Shown here: positions 7,557 through 15,703 of the stretch, in pieces | How positions within the stretch are numbered: the first letter of the stretch is position 1 | Layout: every line of letters starts with the position of its first letter | NCBI RefSeq assembly: GCF_010993745.1 | Contig: NZ_WOTN01000004.1 | Span: 558,001 to 622,000 of the forward strand | DNA: 64,000 nt | Source: Fodinicola acaciae | GTDB taxonomy: Bacteria; Actinomycetota; Actinomycetes; Mycobacteriales; HKI-0501 | Direction of reading: 5' to 3' | Made by a program: the position numbers and the translations under genes | The notes under the pieces: generated by a model | Databases searched by the model: none | What the model saw: the letters and a program-made list of their open reading frames with translations, nothing else | What the model was told of the DNA's origin: nothing

Positions 7557-9134
7557 GTGTCAAGACGAGCGAGTGCTGGCGGCGAGGTGCGATCATGGGT
7601 CCCGGAACAGTTGACCCGGCTCGCACGCGAGGGCGCGCCGGAGCAGTCGACGGAGTCTGTGGATGGGTCCCCAGCGTCGCGGGCCGCTGCCGATAGGGGA
7701 GGGCCAGTGGAGGGGGAAGGCCCGCGGGGGGCGACGGTGGCCGTGCTGGCCGCAGGTCAGGTGCTGGCCGGCCGCTATCGGCTGGACGAGCATCTGGTCG
7801 ATTCGACAACCGGTCGCGCTCTTTGGAGAGCGACCGATCTGCTGCTTGCGCGCGGCGTGGCCGTCGAGGTGCAGAGCACCGTCGGCGCCGACTCGCAGCA
7901 GCTGCTGGACACCGCGATGGCGATCTCACGCGTACGGCATCCGGCGATCGTGGCCATCTACGACGCCGTTGAGGAAACCGATCGCGCATACGTCGTGCGC
8001 GAATGGGCCGCCGGCGGACCACTGCGCAAGCTGCTGGCCAACGGTCCGCTCGAGGCGCACCAGGCCATCACGATCGCGCGCAGCGCCGCAGAGGGGCTCG
8101 CCGCACTGCACTCGGCCGGCGCGGCACACGGCAACCTGACCCCGACGACGGTCATCGTGAACAGCAACTTCGAGTGCACGATGACCGACCTGACGCTCGC
8201 CGAGTCGGCCGAGCCGGCGGCGGACGTACGCGCGGTCGGCGCGCTGCTCTACGCGGCGCTCACCGCCCGCTGGCCATCGGCCAACGGCAACACTCCGGAA
8301 GGCATGGTCCCGGCGACCCGGCTGGACGGCCGGCTGTGCACGCCACGGCAGATCCGCGCCGGCGTGCCGCACAAGCTCGACGCGCTGGCGATGGAGCTGC
8401 TGGACAACGAGCGGCCGGCGCCGGCCGCGCACGACCTGGCCAGCCAGCTCAACCAGCTGGAATATGCCAGCGAGCTGCGCCAGCGCGAGGGACTGACCGG
8501 CCAGCTGCCGCTGGCCGAGCCGCTCAACAAGCTGCGCGAGTCGCGGATCCGGCGGATCCCGCTGTGGGCCAAGCTCGGCATCCCGATCTGCGTGATGCTG
8601 GTGTTCCTGGCGATCCTCGCCGTGCTGGTGCTGCGTACGCCGACCGGCGACGGCAGCACGCCACCGGCCAACGCCACCAACCCCTCCAGCGCCGCGCCGG
8701 CTCTGCATGTCATCCAGCCCAAGGACGTCGAGATCGACGACCCGCAGGGTGACAACACCGAGAACAAAGGCGCGTCCAAGGCGATCGACGGCGACCGCAC
8801 CACCAAGTGGAAGACGGCCACCTACAAGGGCCAGTCCAACTTCGGTGGACTCAAGAAGGGCATGGGAGTCCGGGTCTCCTACGGCACCGCGCAGACGATC
8901 AAGCAGGTGGACGCCTATCTCGACCCGGCCGGCGCGACGGCGGTGCTCTACGTCGGCAACGACATCGACGAGCTGCACGACCGGCCGGTGGTGCAGCCGA
9001 CCTCGACCAACGGCGGACACCTCACCTTCCAGCTGAACGGCAAGTACAAGTACGTGCTGCTGTGGATCACCAACCTGCCGCCATACGAGACCGGATACGG
9101 GGTGGGCGTGCAGGAGATCGAGGCGAGGGGTTAA
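7557..9134 (+). CDS. Pseudokinase membrane protein (MviN C-terminal-like)
   Basis: A 525-residue protein. After a variable 60-residue N terminus comes a protein kinase fold (about 65-290) that lacks catalytic residues: the VAVK lysine is replaced in GVAVEVQS, the HRD loop reads AAHGNLTP and DFG reads MTDLTL. One transmembrane segment lies near 345-365 (GIPICVMLVFLAILAVLVL). The extracytoplasmic C-terminal 150 residues look like a discoidin/F5-8 type C fold (KAIDGDRTTKWKT). The same order is fused to MurJ in mycobacterial Rv3910, where the pseudokinase binds the FhaA regulator. GTG 7557 follows AGGGA; GTG 7707 behind AGGGGAGG is an alternative. The stop codon overlaps the left end of the palindrome at 9132. 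Confidence 0.87.
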   Translation: MSRRASAGGEVRSWVPEQLTRLAREGAPEQSTESVDGSPASRAAADRGGPVEGEGPRGATVAVLAAGQVLAGRYRLDEHLVDSTTGRALWRATDLLLARGVAVEVQSTVGADSQQLLDTAMAISRVRHPAIVAIYDAVEETDRAYVVREWAAGGPLRKLLANGPLEAHQAITIARSAAEGLAALHSAGAAHGNLTPTTVIVNSNFECTMTDLTLAESAEPAADVRAVGALLYAALTARWPSANGNTPEGMVPATRLDGRLCTPRQIRAGVPHKLDALAMELLDNERPAPAAHDLASQLNQLEYASELRQREGLTGQLPLAEPLNKLRESRIRRIPLWAKLGIPICVMLVFLAILAVLVLRTPTGDGSTPPANATNPSSAAPALHVIQPKDVEIDDPQGDNTENKGASKAIDGDRTTKWKTATYKGQSNFGGLKKGMGVRVSYGTAQTIKQVDAYLDPAGATAVLYVGNDIDELHDRPVVQPTSTNGGHLTFQLNGKYKYVLLWITNLPPYETGYGVGVQEIEARG

Positions 9135-9298
9135 GGCGTGTCTCCAAAATCCAGGTGCGCGAGAGTCGAGATCCAAACGTCGGCCTGCCTGCGCCGGACG
9201 ATGGCCCAAATAGCAGCGCTATGGTGGGTTATCGTCCGGTGCTGGCAGCCGGCGTTTGGGCTCGGCTATCGCGCACCTGGATTTGGAGACACGCCTTA
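9132..9298. repeat. 167-bp near-perfect palindrome, MITE-like
   Basis: The left end TAAGGCGTGTCTCC (9132-9145) is the exact reverse complement of the right end GGAGACACGCCTTA (9285-9298). Complementarity continues inward with scattered mismatches (CCAGGTGCGCGA and CCGGACGAT paired with their complements) to a central ATAGC/GCTAT stem near 9210. TTA lies at both outer edges, compatible with a 3-bp target duplication. No transposase is encoded. It fills the whole gap between the pseudokinase stop codon and the sigM start, so it may be a non-autonomous element or a regulatory hairpin. Confidence 0.75.
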
Positions 9299-9305
9299 GG
9301 CCGGG

Positions 9306-9965
9306 GTGACCACCGCGGGGTCGGAGCCGACCGACGCGGAGCTGCTCCGAGCACACGCGGACGGTGACCGCCACGCGTTCTCCACGCTGCTGGCGCGCCA
9401 CCGCGACCGGATGTGGGCGGTGGCGTTGCGGACGACCACCAACCGCGAGGACGCGGCGGACGCGCTGCAGGACGCCTGCCTGTCGGCGTTCCGGTCGGCC
9501 GCCAACTTCCGCGGCGACTCGGCGGTCAGCACCTGGCTGCACCGGATCGTCGTCAACGCGAGCCTGGACCGGCTGCGCCGACGGGCCGCGCGGCCAGCCC
9601 TGCCGCTGGAGGAGGTGAGGGTCGACCCGGCCGATCCGACCGACCAGGCCGACACGCTGGCGACACAGCTGACCGTACGGGAGGCACTGGCTGCGCTGCC
9701 CGACGACCAGCGGGCCGCGCTGGTGTTGGTGGACATCGAGGGCCTGCCGGTCGACCAGGCCGCCGAGGTGCTGGAGATCCCGGCCGGCACGGTGAAGAGC
9801 AGATGTGCGCGCGGCCGTGCGCGGATGGCCGTACTGCTCGGCCAGCTGCGGCCGGGCCGAACACAGCCGGCACGTGCGCCGGCTCACCGGAACGGTTCGG
9901 CGGACGGACGCGTCACATCCAAGACGGAGGGGAAGACCGAGGTTGCCGGAGGGGGTGCGCCATGA
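9306..9965 (+). CDS. sigM: ECF sigma factor SigM
   Basis: Directs RNA polymerase to stress promoters. The protein has 219 residues: sigma-70 region 2 (RHRDRMWAVALR, then DALQDACLSAF and STWLHRIVVNASLD) and region 4 (ALAALPDDQRAALVLVDIEG with the helix-turn-helix EVLEIPAGTVKSRCARGR). A low-complexity tail of about 35 residues follows. Synteny with Rv3911 supports SigM. GTG 9306 is forced, because an in-frame TAG at 9297-9299, inside the palindrome end, closes the frame upstream; only a weak AGG precedes it. The stop overlaps the next start (ATGA), indicating translational coupling with the membrane partner. Confidence 0.92.
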   Translation: MTTAGSEPTDAELLRAHADGDRHAFSTLLARHRDRMWAVALRTTTNREDAADALQDACLSAFRSAANFRGDSAVSTWLHRIVVNASLDRLRRRAARPALPLEEVRVDPADPTDQADTLATQLTVREALAALPDDQRAALVLVDIEGLPVDQAAEVLEIPAGTVKSRCARGRARMAVLLGQLRPGRTQPARAPAHRNGSADGRVTSKTEGKTEVAGGGAP

Positions 9966-10738
9966 CCGACATGCCTGTCGACGTCGAGCTTCTCGCTGAA
10001 TACGCCGAGGGCCTGCTGGAGGGCACCCCGGAGGCCGAGCTGGTGGCCGGCCGGCTGGCCGCCGACCCAGCGTGGCGGCAGGCGTACGAGCAGCTGCCGG
10101 CCGCCACCGCGGCGGTGTCCGCGCAGCTGGCGATGCTCGAGCCGGAGCCGCTGCCGGACGACGTGCTGAGCCGGATCGAGTCGGCTCTGGCCGAGCCGGA
10201 GCCGCCGGTCAGCTCGTTGTCGGCGGCCCGCGAGCGCAGGCGCGGCCGGCTCCGGCTGGTGCTGGCGGCCGCGGCCGCGGTGGCGATCCTGTTCGTCGGC
10301 GGAGGCGTCGTCTTCCAGCAGTTGCGTCCTGAGCCGCTGACGAGCGCCGACGGGGCCACCGGTGAGGGCCGCGCCGCGCCAAACGCGGCCGCCGCGCCGG
10401 GGCACGTCCGGATCACGTCGTCGGGGCGCGACTGGACGGTGACGACGCTGCCGATGCTCCGCCAGCCGGGCGGCGCCAAGGAGGCACAGGCCGACACCGC
10501 CGGCAAACCGGCGCAGCTGCGCCGCTTCGACGACAAGGGGATCCTGGAGGCGTGCCTGCAGGCGCTCCGCGCGCTCGGCGGCGAGCCGACGTACGTCGAC
10601 CTGGCTCGATTCGGCGGCAGTCCGGCCGTGCTCGCGGTGCTGTCCACCAGCGCCGGCGACCGGGTCGTCGCGGTCTCGCCTGGCTGCGGCGACGGGCCTA
10701 CCGCCGTCACGTTGTACGGTCCGGTCGCCGCTTCCTGA
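9962..10738 (+). CDS. Membrane anti-sigma-like partner of SigM
   Basis: A 258-residue predicted single-pass protein. An acidic cytoplasmic N terminus (residues 1-90) is followed by a basic patch RERRRGRLR and a transmembrane segment near 98-120 (AAAAAVAILFVGGGVVF); the remaining 135 residues are extracytoplasmic. No zinc-binding HxxxCxxC motif is seen, so it is not a classical ZAS anti-sigma. It sits where Rv3912 (RsmA) occurs and overlaps sigM by 4 bp (ATGA). By position it probably sequesters SigM; this is inferred from context, not from a recognised domain. Confidence 0.82.
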   Translation: MTDMPVDVELLAEYAEGLLEGTPEAELVAGRLAADPAWRQAYEQLPAATAAVSAQLAMLEPEPLPDDVLSRIESALAEPEPPVSSLSAARERRRGRLRLVLAAAAAVAILFVGGGVVFQQLRPEPLTSADGATGEGRAAPNAAAAPGHVRITSSGRDWTVTTLPMLRQPGGAKEAQADTAGKPAQLRRFDDKGILEACLQALRALGGEPTYVDLARFGGSPAVLAVLSTSAGDRVVAVSPGCGDGPTAVTLYGPVAAS

Positions 10739-10779
10739 CCGCTCACCGACGAGCGCAGTCGCGTACGTCACGAGTGAGC

Positions 10780-10806
10780 CGGAATGCCGGCCCTTACCAT
10801 GGCGTT
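10780..10806 (+). promoter_or_regulatory. SigR/SigH-type promoter for trxBA
   Basis: GGAAT at 10781-10785 and GTT at 10804-10806 are separated by exactly 18 bp, matching the GGGAAT-N18-GTT consensus of disulfide-stress sigma factors that control thioredoxin genes in Streptomyces (SigR) and mycobacteria (SigH). It lies 50 bp before the trxB start codon. Confidence 0.6.
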
Positions 10807-10855
10807 CTTAGAACAGATCCGAAGAGATCCGGTGGCAGCAGCCGAGGAGTGTGAC

Positions 10856-11857
10856 GTGAGCGAACGTCGATCAGTCATCATCGTGGGTTCCGGTCCGGCC
10901 GGTTACACCGCGGCGATCTACACCGCGCGCGCGAACCTCTCGCCGCTGGTGATCGAGGGCGCCGAGTCCGGTGGCGCGCTGATGACCACCACCGAGGTGG
11001 AGAACTTCCCCGGTTATCCGGACGGCGTGATGGGCCCGGAGATGATGGAGCAGCTGCGCGCGCAGGCGGAGCGCTTCGGTGCCGAGTTCGTCACCGACGA
11101 CGCGTCCGCGGTGGACCTGAGCGGTGACATCAAGAAGGTGACCGTCGGCGACACCACGTACGAGGCGCCGGCCGTCATCCTGGCCACCGGCTCGGCCTGG
11201 CGGCCGCTCGGTGTGCCCGGCGAGCAGGAGTATCTGGGCCGCGGCGTGTCGTCGTGCGCGACCTGTGACGGTTTCTTCTTCAAAAACCACAACATCGCCG
11301 TCATCGGCGGCGGTGACTCGGCGATGGAGGAGGCCACCTTCCTCACCAGGTTTGCCGAGAAGGTGACCATCGTGCACCGCCGCGACGAGTTCCGCGCCAG
11401 CAAGATCATGGCCGACCGCGCGCTGGCCAACGACAAGATCGAGGTCAGGTGGAACTCGAAGGTCGAGGAGGTGCTCGGCACCGACGGCAAGGTCTCCGGA
11501 CTGGTGCTGACCGACACCAGGACCGGCGAGAAGTCGACGCTCGACGTGACCGGCGTCTTCATCGCCATCGGCCATGACCCGCGCAGCCAGCTGTTCCGCG
11601 ACCAGGTGGACACCGACGACAACGGCTACGTGCTCGTCGACCACCCGAGCACGCGGACCAACCTGCGCGGTGTGTTCGCGGCCGGTGACCTGGTCGACCA
11701 CGTCTACCAGCAGGCCATCACCGCCGCCGGCTCGGGTTGCGTGGCGGCGCTGGATGCCGAACGGTTCCTGGAGAACCTCAGCGACGACGAGGAGCCGCTC
11801 GGCGCCACCTGGGGGCCGACCCGCGAGGCTGCGCAACCCGTATCCGCGCAGTCCTGA
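10856..11857 (+). CDS. trxB: Thioredoxin-disulfide reductase
   Basis: FAD- and NADPH-dependent reduction of thioredoxin. The protein has 333 residues: an FAD-binding [16 protein letters not shown] near the N terminus, the redox-active CATC in [13 protein letters not shown] near residue 140, an NADPH-binding [10 protein letters not shown] near residue 155, and the C-terminal FAD motif [18 protein letters not shown] 10856 is chosen because GAGGAG (10844-10849) is well spaced and homologues begin at this point; the frame is open upstream to 10784. It is followed after 25 bp by trxA in one operon under a SigR-like promoter. Confidence 0.95.
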   Translation: MSERRSVIIVGSGPAGYTAAIYTARANLSPLVIEGAESGGALMTTTEVENFPGYPDGVMGPEMMEQLRAQAERFGAEFVTDDASAVDLSGDIKKVTVGDTTYEAPAVILATGSAWRPLGVPGEQEYLGRGVSSCATCDGFFFKNHNIAVIGGGDSAMEEATFLTRFAEKVTIVHRRDEFRASKIMADRALANDKIEVRWNSKVEEVLGTDGKVSGLVLTDTRTGEKSTLDVTGVFIAIGHDPRSQLFRDQVDTDDNGYVLVDHPSTRTNLRGVFAAGDLVDHVYQQAITAAGSGCVAALDAERFLENLSDDEEPLGATWGPTREAAQPVSAQS

Positions 11858-11882
11858 TCCCAAAGAAACAAAAGGAGAAGTC

Positions 11883-12209
11883 ATGGGTGCGAACACCCCC
11901 ACCGTCACGGACGCGACCTGGAACACCGCGGTCCTCAAGAGCGACAAGCCGGTGCTGGTCGACTTCTGGGCCGAGTGGTGCGGGCCGTGCCGCAAGGTCG
12001 CGCCGATCCTGGACGAGATCGCCAACGAGCTCGGTGACAAGGTCACCATCGCCAAGCTCAACGTGGACGAGAACCCCAACACGGCTCGCGACTACAACGT
12101 GCTGTCCATCCCGTTCCTGATGATCTTCAAGGACGGCCAGCCGGTGCAGCAGGCGGTCGGCCTGCGGCCGAAGTCGGAGATCCTCAAGCTGATCAACTCC
12201 GCGCTGTAG
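11883..12209 (+). CDS. trxA: Thioredoxin
   Basis: A cytoplasmic disulfide reductant of 108 residues with the classical active site [15 protein letters not shown] near residues 29-43 and the conserved cis-proline in [12 protein letters not shown] 11883 follows AAGGAG at a suitable distance. It is the second gene of the trxBA operon, with a strong terminator 11 bp after the stop. Reduces ribonucleotide reductase and other substrates together with TrxB. Confidence 0.96.
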   Translation: MGANTPTVTDATWNTAVLKSDKPVLVDFWAEWCGPCRKVAPILDEIANELGDKVTIAKLNVDENPNTARDYNVLSIPFLMIFKDGQPVQQAVGLRPKSEILKLINSAL

Positions 12210-12220
12210 TTCGTACGAGA

Positions 12221-12249
12221 AGCCGCGCATCCACCGTGGATGCGCGGCT
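12221..12249 (+). terminator. Terminator of trxBA
   Basis: A perfect 13-bp stem AGCCGCGCATCCA (12221-12233 with 12237-12249) with a CCG loop is followed by a T-rich TTCTCATGTTT. Confidence 0.88.
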
Positions 12250-12366
12250 TTCTCATGTTTCGGTAAGGCCAAGGCCAGACGTCCAAGCTGCGAAAACGCT
12301 CCTCAAGGTGGCGGTCTCGGCGTACATTCCCTTCGGTCGTACGAACGAATCCGACAAGGAGTGACC

Positions 12367-14211
12367 GTGCCAGCACCGCACCCCGTCAGCCGTCGTCGCC
12401 TGCTCGCCGGGCTGGGTGGCTCCGCGGCGGCCATCCTGACCGCCGCCGGAATGTCGCCGGAGGCCGCCGCGGCCGCGCCCCGGCCGGCGGCCGACGACCT
12501 GCGCAAGCAGACCGCACGGCTCACCCTGCTGGGCACGACCGACCTGCACGCGCACGTCTTCAACTGGGACTACTACAACAACGCCGAGTACGACGATGCC
12601 AAGCACAACGACGTAGGCATCGCCAAGGTCGCCACTCTCGTCGCGGCGATGCGCAAACAGCGCGGCCGGCGAAATGTCCTGCTGCTCGACTCCGGCGACA
12701 CCATCCAAGGCACGCCGCTGGGCACCTACTACGCCAAGGTCAAGCCGATCAGCCGCAACCGCGTCCATCCGATGGCGACCGCGATGAACGCGATGGAGTT
12801 CGACGCGTCGGCGCTTGGCAACCACGAGTTCAACTACGGCATCGACTTCCTCCGTACGTTCCAGCAGCAGCTGCGCTTTCCGCTGCTCGGCGCCAACGCG
12901 CTGGACTGGAACACCCGGCGGCCGGTCTTCCAGCCGTACACGATCAAGACGATGTGGCCCAGCGGCGCGCTTTTCCCGGTACGCGTGGCGATTCTCGGCC
13001 TCACCAACCCCGGCGTGGCGATCTGGGACAAGGCAAACGTCGAGAACAGGATGCACTTCGACGGCGTGGTCGAGCAGGCCAAGATCTGGGTGCCGCGGCT
13101 GCGCCGGATCGCCGACGTGGTGGTCGTGCTGACCCACTCGGGCGCCGACACGTCCTCCTCGTACGGTGACGCGCTGCCGTATCCGGAGAACGCCTCCACA
13201 CTGATGGCCGAGCAGGTGCCCGGCATCGACGCCGTACTCGTCGGCCACGCACACGTGGAGATCCAGGACCGGTTCGTCACGAACAAGGCGACCGGCAAGC
13301 AGGTGCTGCTGACCGAGCCGCTGTGCTGGGGTGAGCGGCTCAGTGTGATCGAGCTGGAGCTGACCCACTCGCCGCTGCACGGCTGGCAGCTGGCCAGCGC
13401 CGACTCGCACACGCTGAACAGCAACACGGTGCCGGAGGACGCGCACATCGCCAAGCTGCTGACCGCCGACCACCAGGCGGTCGTCACGTACGTGAACTCT
13501 CCGGTCGCCACCTGCACGGCGGCGATGTCCGCGGCGACCGCGCGCTATCAGGACTCGTCCTGTGTCGATTTCATCAACTACGTGCAGGCAGACGCGGTGA
13601 AGACCGCCATCTCGCCGAGCCTGCCGGTGCTGTCGATCGCCGCGCCGTTCAACCGCGCCGCCGCCATCCCGGCCGGCACGGTCAGCGTCCGTGACGTCGC
13701 CGGCCTCTACATCTACGACAACACGCTGCTGGCCGTGCAGCTCACCGGCGCGCAGGTGAAGGACTACCTGGAGAAGTCCTGCGAGTATTTCCAGCAGGTC
13801 AGCGGGGTTGGCCCGTACCCGGCCGACCAGGTCACCAACGCCAAGACGCCGGCCGCGCCGAACGGCACGCCGGACTACAACTACGACATCGTCTCGGGCC
13901 TGGACGCGCGGCTGACGTACGACATCGACATCGCGCAGCCGGCCGGAAAGCGGATCGTCAACCTCGCGTACGACGGCAAGCCGGTGGCCGCCGACCAGGG
14001 ATTCGTGGTGGCGGTGAACAACTACCGACAGTCCGGCGGCGGCGGCTTCCCGCACATCAGTACCGCGACCGTGCTCTACAACCAGCAGAAAGACATCCGG
14101 CAGCTGCTGATCGACTGGGCCACCAAGGAGAAGACCATCGACCCGGCCACGTTCGCGACGGTCGACTGGAAGCTCGTCGCCAACGGCCAGCCCGTACAAA
14201 TAACTGGCTAG
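12367..14211 (+). CDS. Tat-exported bifunctional metallophosphatase/5'-nucleotidase
   Basis: Hydrolyses nucleotides outside the membrane (2',3'-cyclic-nucleotide phosphodiesterase / 5'-nucleotidase family, CpdB/YfkN-like). The Tat signal has SRRRLLAGLGG with a hydrophobic stretch to about residue 36. The metallophosphatase motifs appear in order: GTTDLHAHVF, LLDSGDTIQG, LGNHEFNYG, THSGADT and VLVGHAHVEI. The C-terminal 5'-nucleotidase domain starts near residue 370. GTG 12367 is preferred over GTG 12361 because AAGGAG ends at 12361. It stands alone after the trxBA terminator and interrupts the trxA-cwlM order. Likely a phosphate or nucleoside scavenging enzyme. Confidence 0.92.
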   Translation: MPAPHPVSRRRLLAGLGGSAAAILTAAGMSPEAAAAAPRPAADDLRKQTARLTLLGTTDLHAHVFNWDYYNNAEYDDAKHNDVGIAKVATLVAAMRKQRGRRNVLLLDSGDTIQGTPLGTYYAKVKPISRNRVHPMATAMNAMEFDASALGNHEFNYGIDFLRTFQQQLRFPLLGANALDWNTRRPVFQPYTIKTMWPSGALFPVRVAILGLTNPGVAIWDKANVENRMHFDGVVEQAKIWVPRLRRIADVVVVLTHSGADTSSSYGDALPYPENASTLMAEQVPGIDAVLVGHAHVEIQDRFVTNKATGKQVLLTEPLCWGERLSVIELELTHSPLHGWQLASADSHTLNSNTVPEDAHIAKLLTADHQAVVTYVNSPVATCTAAMSAATARYQDSSCVDFINYVQADAVKTAISPSLPVLSIAAPFNRAAAIPAGTVSVRDVAGLYIYDNTLLAVQLTGAQVKDYLEKSCEYFQQVSGVGPYPADQVTNAKTPAAPNGTPDYNYDIVSGLDARLTYDIDIAQPAGKRIVNLAYDGKPVAADQGFVVAVNNYRQSGGGGFPHISTATVLYNQQKDIRQLLIDWATKEKTIDPATFATVDWKLVANGQPVQITG

Positions 14212-14280
14212 CATTATCGCAAGTTGCGATTCGCACCCTCGCACAACTAGTGGCGGAAGGTGCGAGGATCATGACATGGC

Positions 14281-14412
14281 GTGACAGTTCATGTTTTCGT
14301 TGACGAGTCCGAACGTGGCGACCGATATCTGCTGACGGCGGCGATCGTCGGGTGGTCAGTGGCGCTGTCGCGTCGAGGCCGCGATCATCGAGGTGGTCCA
14401 GGTCGACCTTGA
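14281..14412 (+). pseudogene. Remnant of a DUF3800-like (VFVDES) gene
   Basis: The frame from GTG 14281 gives VTVHVFVDESERGDRYLLTA and then loses homology-like character before a stop at 14410. Proteins beginning with a hydrophobic-VDES stretch followed by YLLTAAIV are typical of a small RNase H-like DUF3800-type family of about 200 residues. Only about 23 credible codons remain, so this looks like the 5' end of a deleted gene. The surrounding 14212-14550 stretch holds no other gene; a CCTCGCAC/GTGCGAGG hairpin lies near 14238-14273. Confidence 0.4.
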
Positions 14413-14423
14413 CGGGAAAGCGT

Positions 14424-14464
14424 AAAGCCCCGCCGACGACCGTCCGGACGCCTCACGGGGCTTT
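14424..14464. terminator. Hairpin terminator AAAGCCCC/GGGGCTTT
   Basis: AAAGCCCC at 14424-14431 pairs with GGGGCTTT at 14457-14464 around a 25-nt loop and is followed by CTTCC. It can work in both directions, between the decayed gene and the leftward VOC gene. Confidence 0.6.
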
Positions 14465-14550
14465 CTTCCTCGGCCTACGGGGCCTTGGCAACTAAGGCAA
14501 TATCACCCCACTCAACCGATTAACAACCGCGACCCCCAGTCACCGCGAAC

Positions 14551-15051
14551 TCACTGGTTGAGCATCCAGCGGTGGCCGAAGGGGTCGATGATCACCGCGA
14601 CCCGGCCGTACGGGTTGTCGCTCGGCTGCCGTTCGACGGTGGCGCCGGCGGCCTCGGCTCGCCGGCTGAGGTCGTCCACGTCGGTGACGGTGAGATGCAG
14701 CGAGAACGGCCGGGTCGGCTGGTCCTGCGGACCGACCAGGCCCATCTCAGGATATTCGTCGGCCAGGAAGAGCTGCGCGCCACCGATCAGCAGCTGCGCG
14801 TGGCCGATCCGGCCGTCCGGCATCTCGTAGAGGTCACCCTGCCGTTCGGCGCCGAACACCTCGCCGTACCAGTCCATCGCGGCACGCGCGTCGCGTACGG
14901 CGATGTACGGAGTGAGGACACTCGTCTGGGTAATCACCTGTTCTCCTCCCAGGATCACCGCCTCCAGCCGCCTGCGCAGCTGAGCGGTGAAGGCTTCACG
15001 GGGTGTGACCGGCGGCGGATCGCCGCGGAGGACATCCAGCGGATCGGTCAT
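14551..15051 (-). CDS. VOC (glyoxalase/PhnB-like) protein with anti-sigma-like N-terminal stub
   Basis: A 166-residue protein. Residues 1-32 (DPLDVLRGDPPPVTPREAF then TAQLRRRLE) resemble the N-terminal stub of proteins co-encoded with ECF sigma factors. Residues 40-166 form a VOC domain (TPYIAVRDARAAMDWYGEVF, ending DPFGHRWMLNQ), close to PhnB-like bleomycin-resistance folds. It overlaps the upstream ECF sigma gene by 4 bp (ATGA). The combination suggests a sensor or effector linked to the sigma factor rather than a free-standing enzyme. No ligand can be inferred. Confidence 0.87.
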   Translation of the reverse strand: MTDPLDVLRGDPPPVTPREAFTAQLRRRLEAVILGGEQVITQTSVLTPYIAVRDARAAMDWYGEVFGAERQGDLYEMPDGRIGHAQLLIGGAQLFLADEYPEMGLVGPQDQPTRPFSLHLTVTDVDDLSRRAEAAGATVERQPSDNPYGRVAVIIDPFGHRWMLNQ

Positions 15052-15551
15052 CGGAGGCCCTCCTCTCCCTCGTACGCGGCACGAAACGCTCGCTTCGCGC
15101 GCATGAGCAGTGCCTCGGTCGCATGCAGCGTGCGGTCGAGACAGGCGGCCACCTCGGCGACCGGCAGGCCGTCCAGATAGCGCAGCGTCAGTGCGGCACG
15201 ATGCGCGTACGACAGCCGGCCCAACACCTGGTGAGCCAGCGTCACGTCCAGCTGTACGTCCCAGGGGTCGCAGCTCGGGTCACGGTCGGCGAGCGGCTCG
15301 GTGCGTCGGCGATCCCGGTCACGCCAGTGGTCGACGAGCTTGTGTCGCGCCACGCCAATCAGCCAGCGCACCGACAGCTCCGGCGCCTCCGGCTTGCGGC
15401 AGGCGGCGACCGCGGCGAGGAACGACTCGGCGGTGAGGTCCTCCGCCGTGGCGGGGTCGCCGCAGCGTGCCAGCAGATAGCCATAGACCTGCGGGAGCGC
15501 CTCGTCGTAGAGCTCCAGCAGGCCCAACGCCGGATCGGGCCGTACGGTCAC
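15048..15551 (-). CDS. ECF-type RNA polymerase sigma factor
   Basis: A 167-residue sigma factor. Region 2 shows YLLARCGDPATAEDLTAESF and VRWLIGVARHKLVDHWRDRD; region 4 shows GRLSYAHRAALTLRYLDGLP followed by the helix-turn-helix EVAACLDRTLHATEALLMRA. The frame is open to 15647, but the GTG at 15551 marks where family similarity begins; AGGG lies close upstream, so the start is uncertain by some codons. Coupled to the VOC gene by an ATGA overlap. Divergent from cwlM, with 152 bp between the starts for both promoters. Confidence 0.87.
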   Translation of the reverse strand: MTVRPDPALGLLELYDEALPQVYGYLLARCGDPATAEDLTAESFLAAVAACRKPEAPELSVRWLIGVARHKLVDHWRDRDRRRTEPLADRDPSCDPWDVQLDVTLAHQVLGRLSYAHRAALTLRYLDGLPVAEVAACLDRTLHATEALLMRAKRAFRAAYEGEEGLR

Positions 15552-15703
15552 ATCCCTATCGTCGGTCCGGCGACCGGTTTTCCGACGCCCGACTGCCGAG
15601 GTGTTACGGCGGCGTGTCGGCCCTGCCGGCAACCGATTATGAGACAACGCTTAACGTGGTCTCTTGAACGATGTTGTTCCCGAGCTGGCAAGGGGGCCTG
15701 CCG

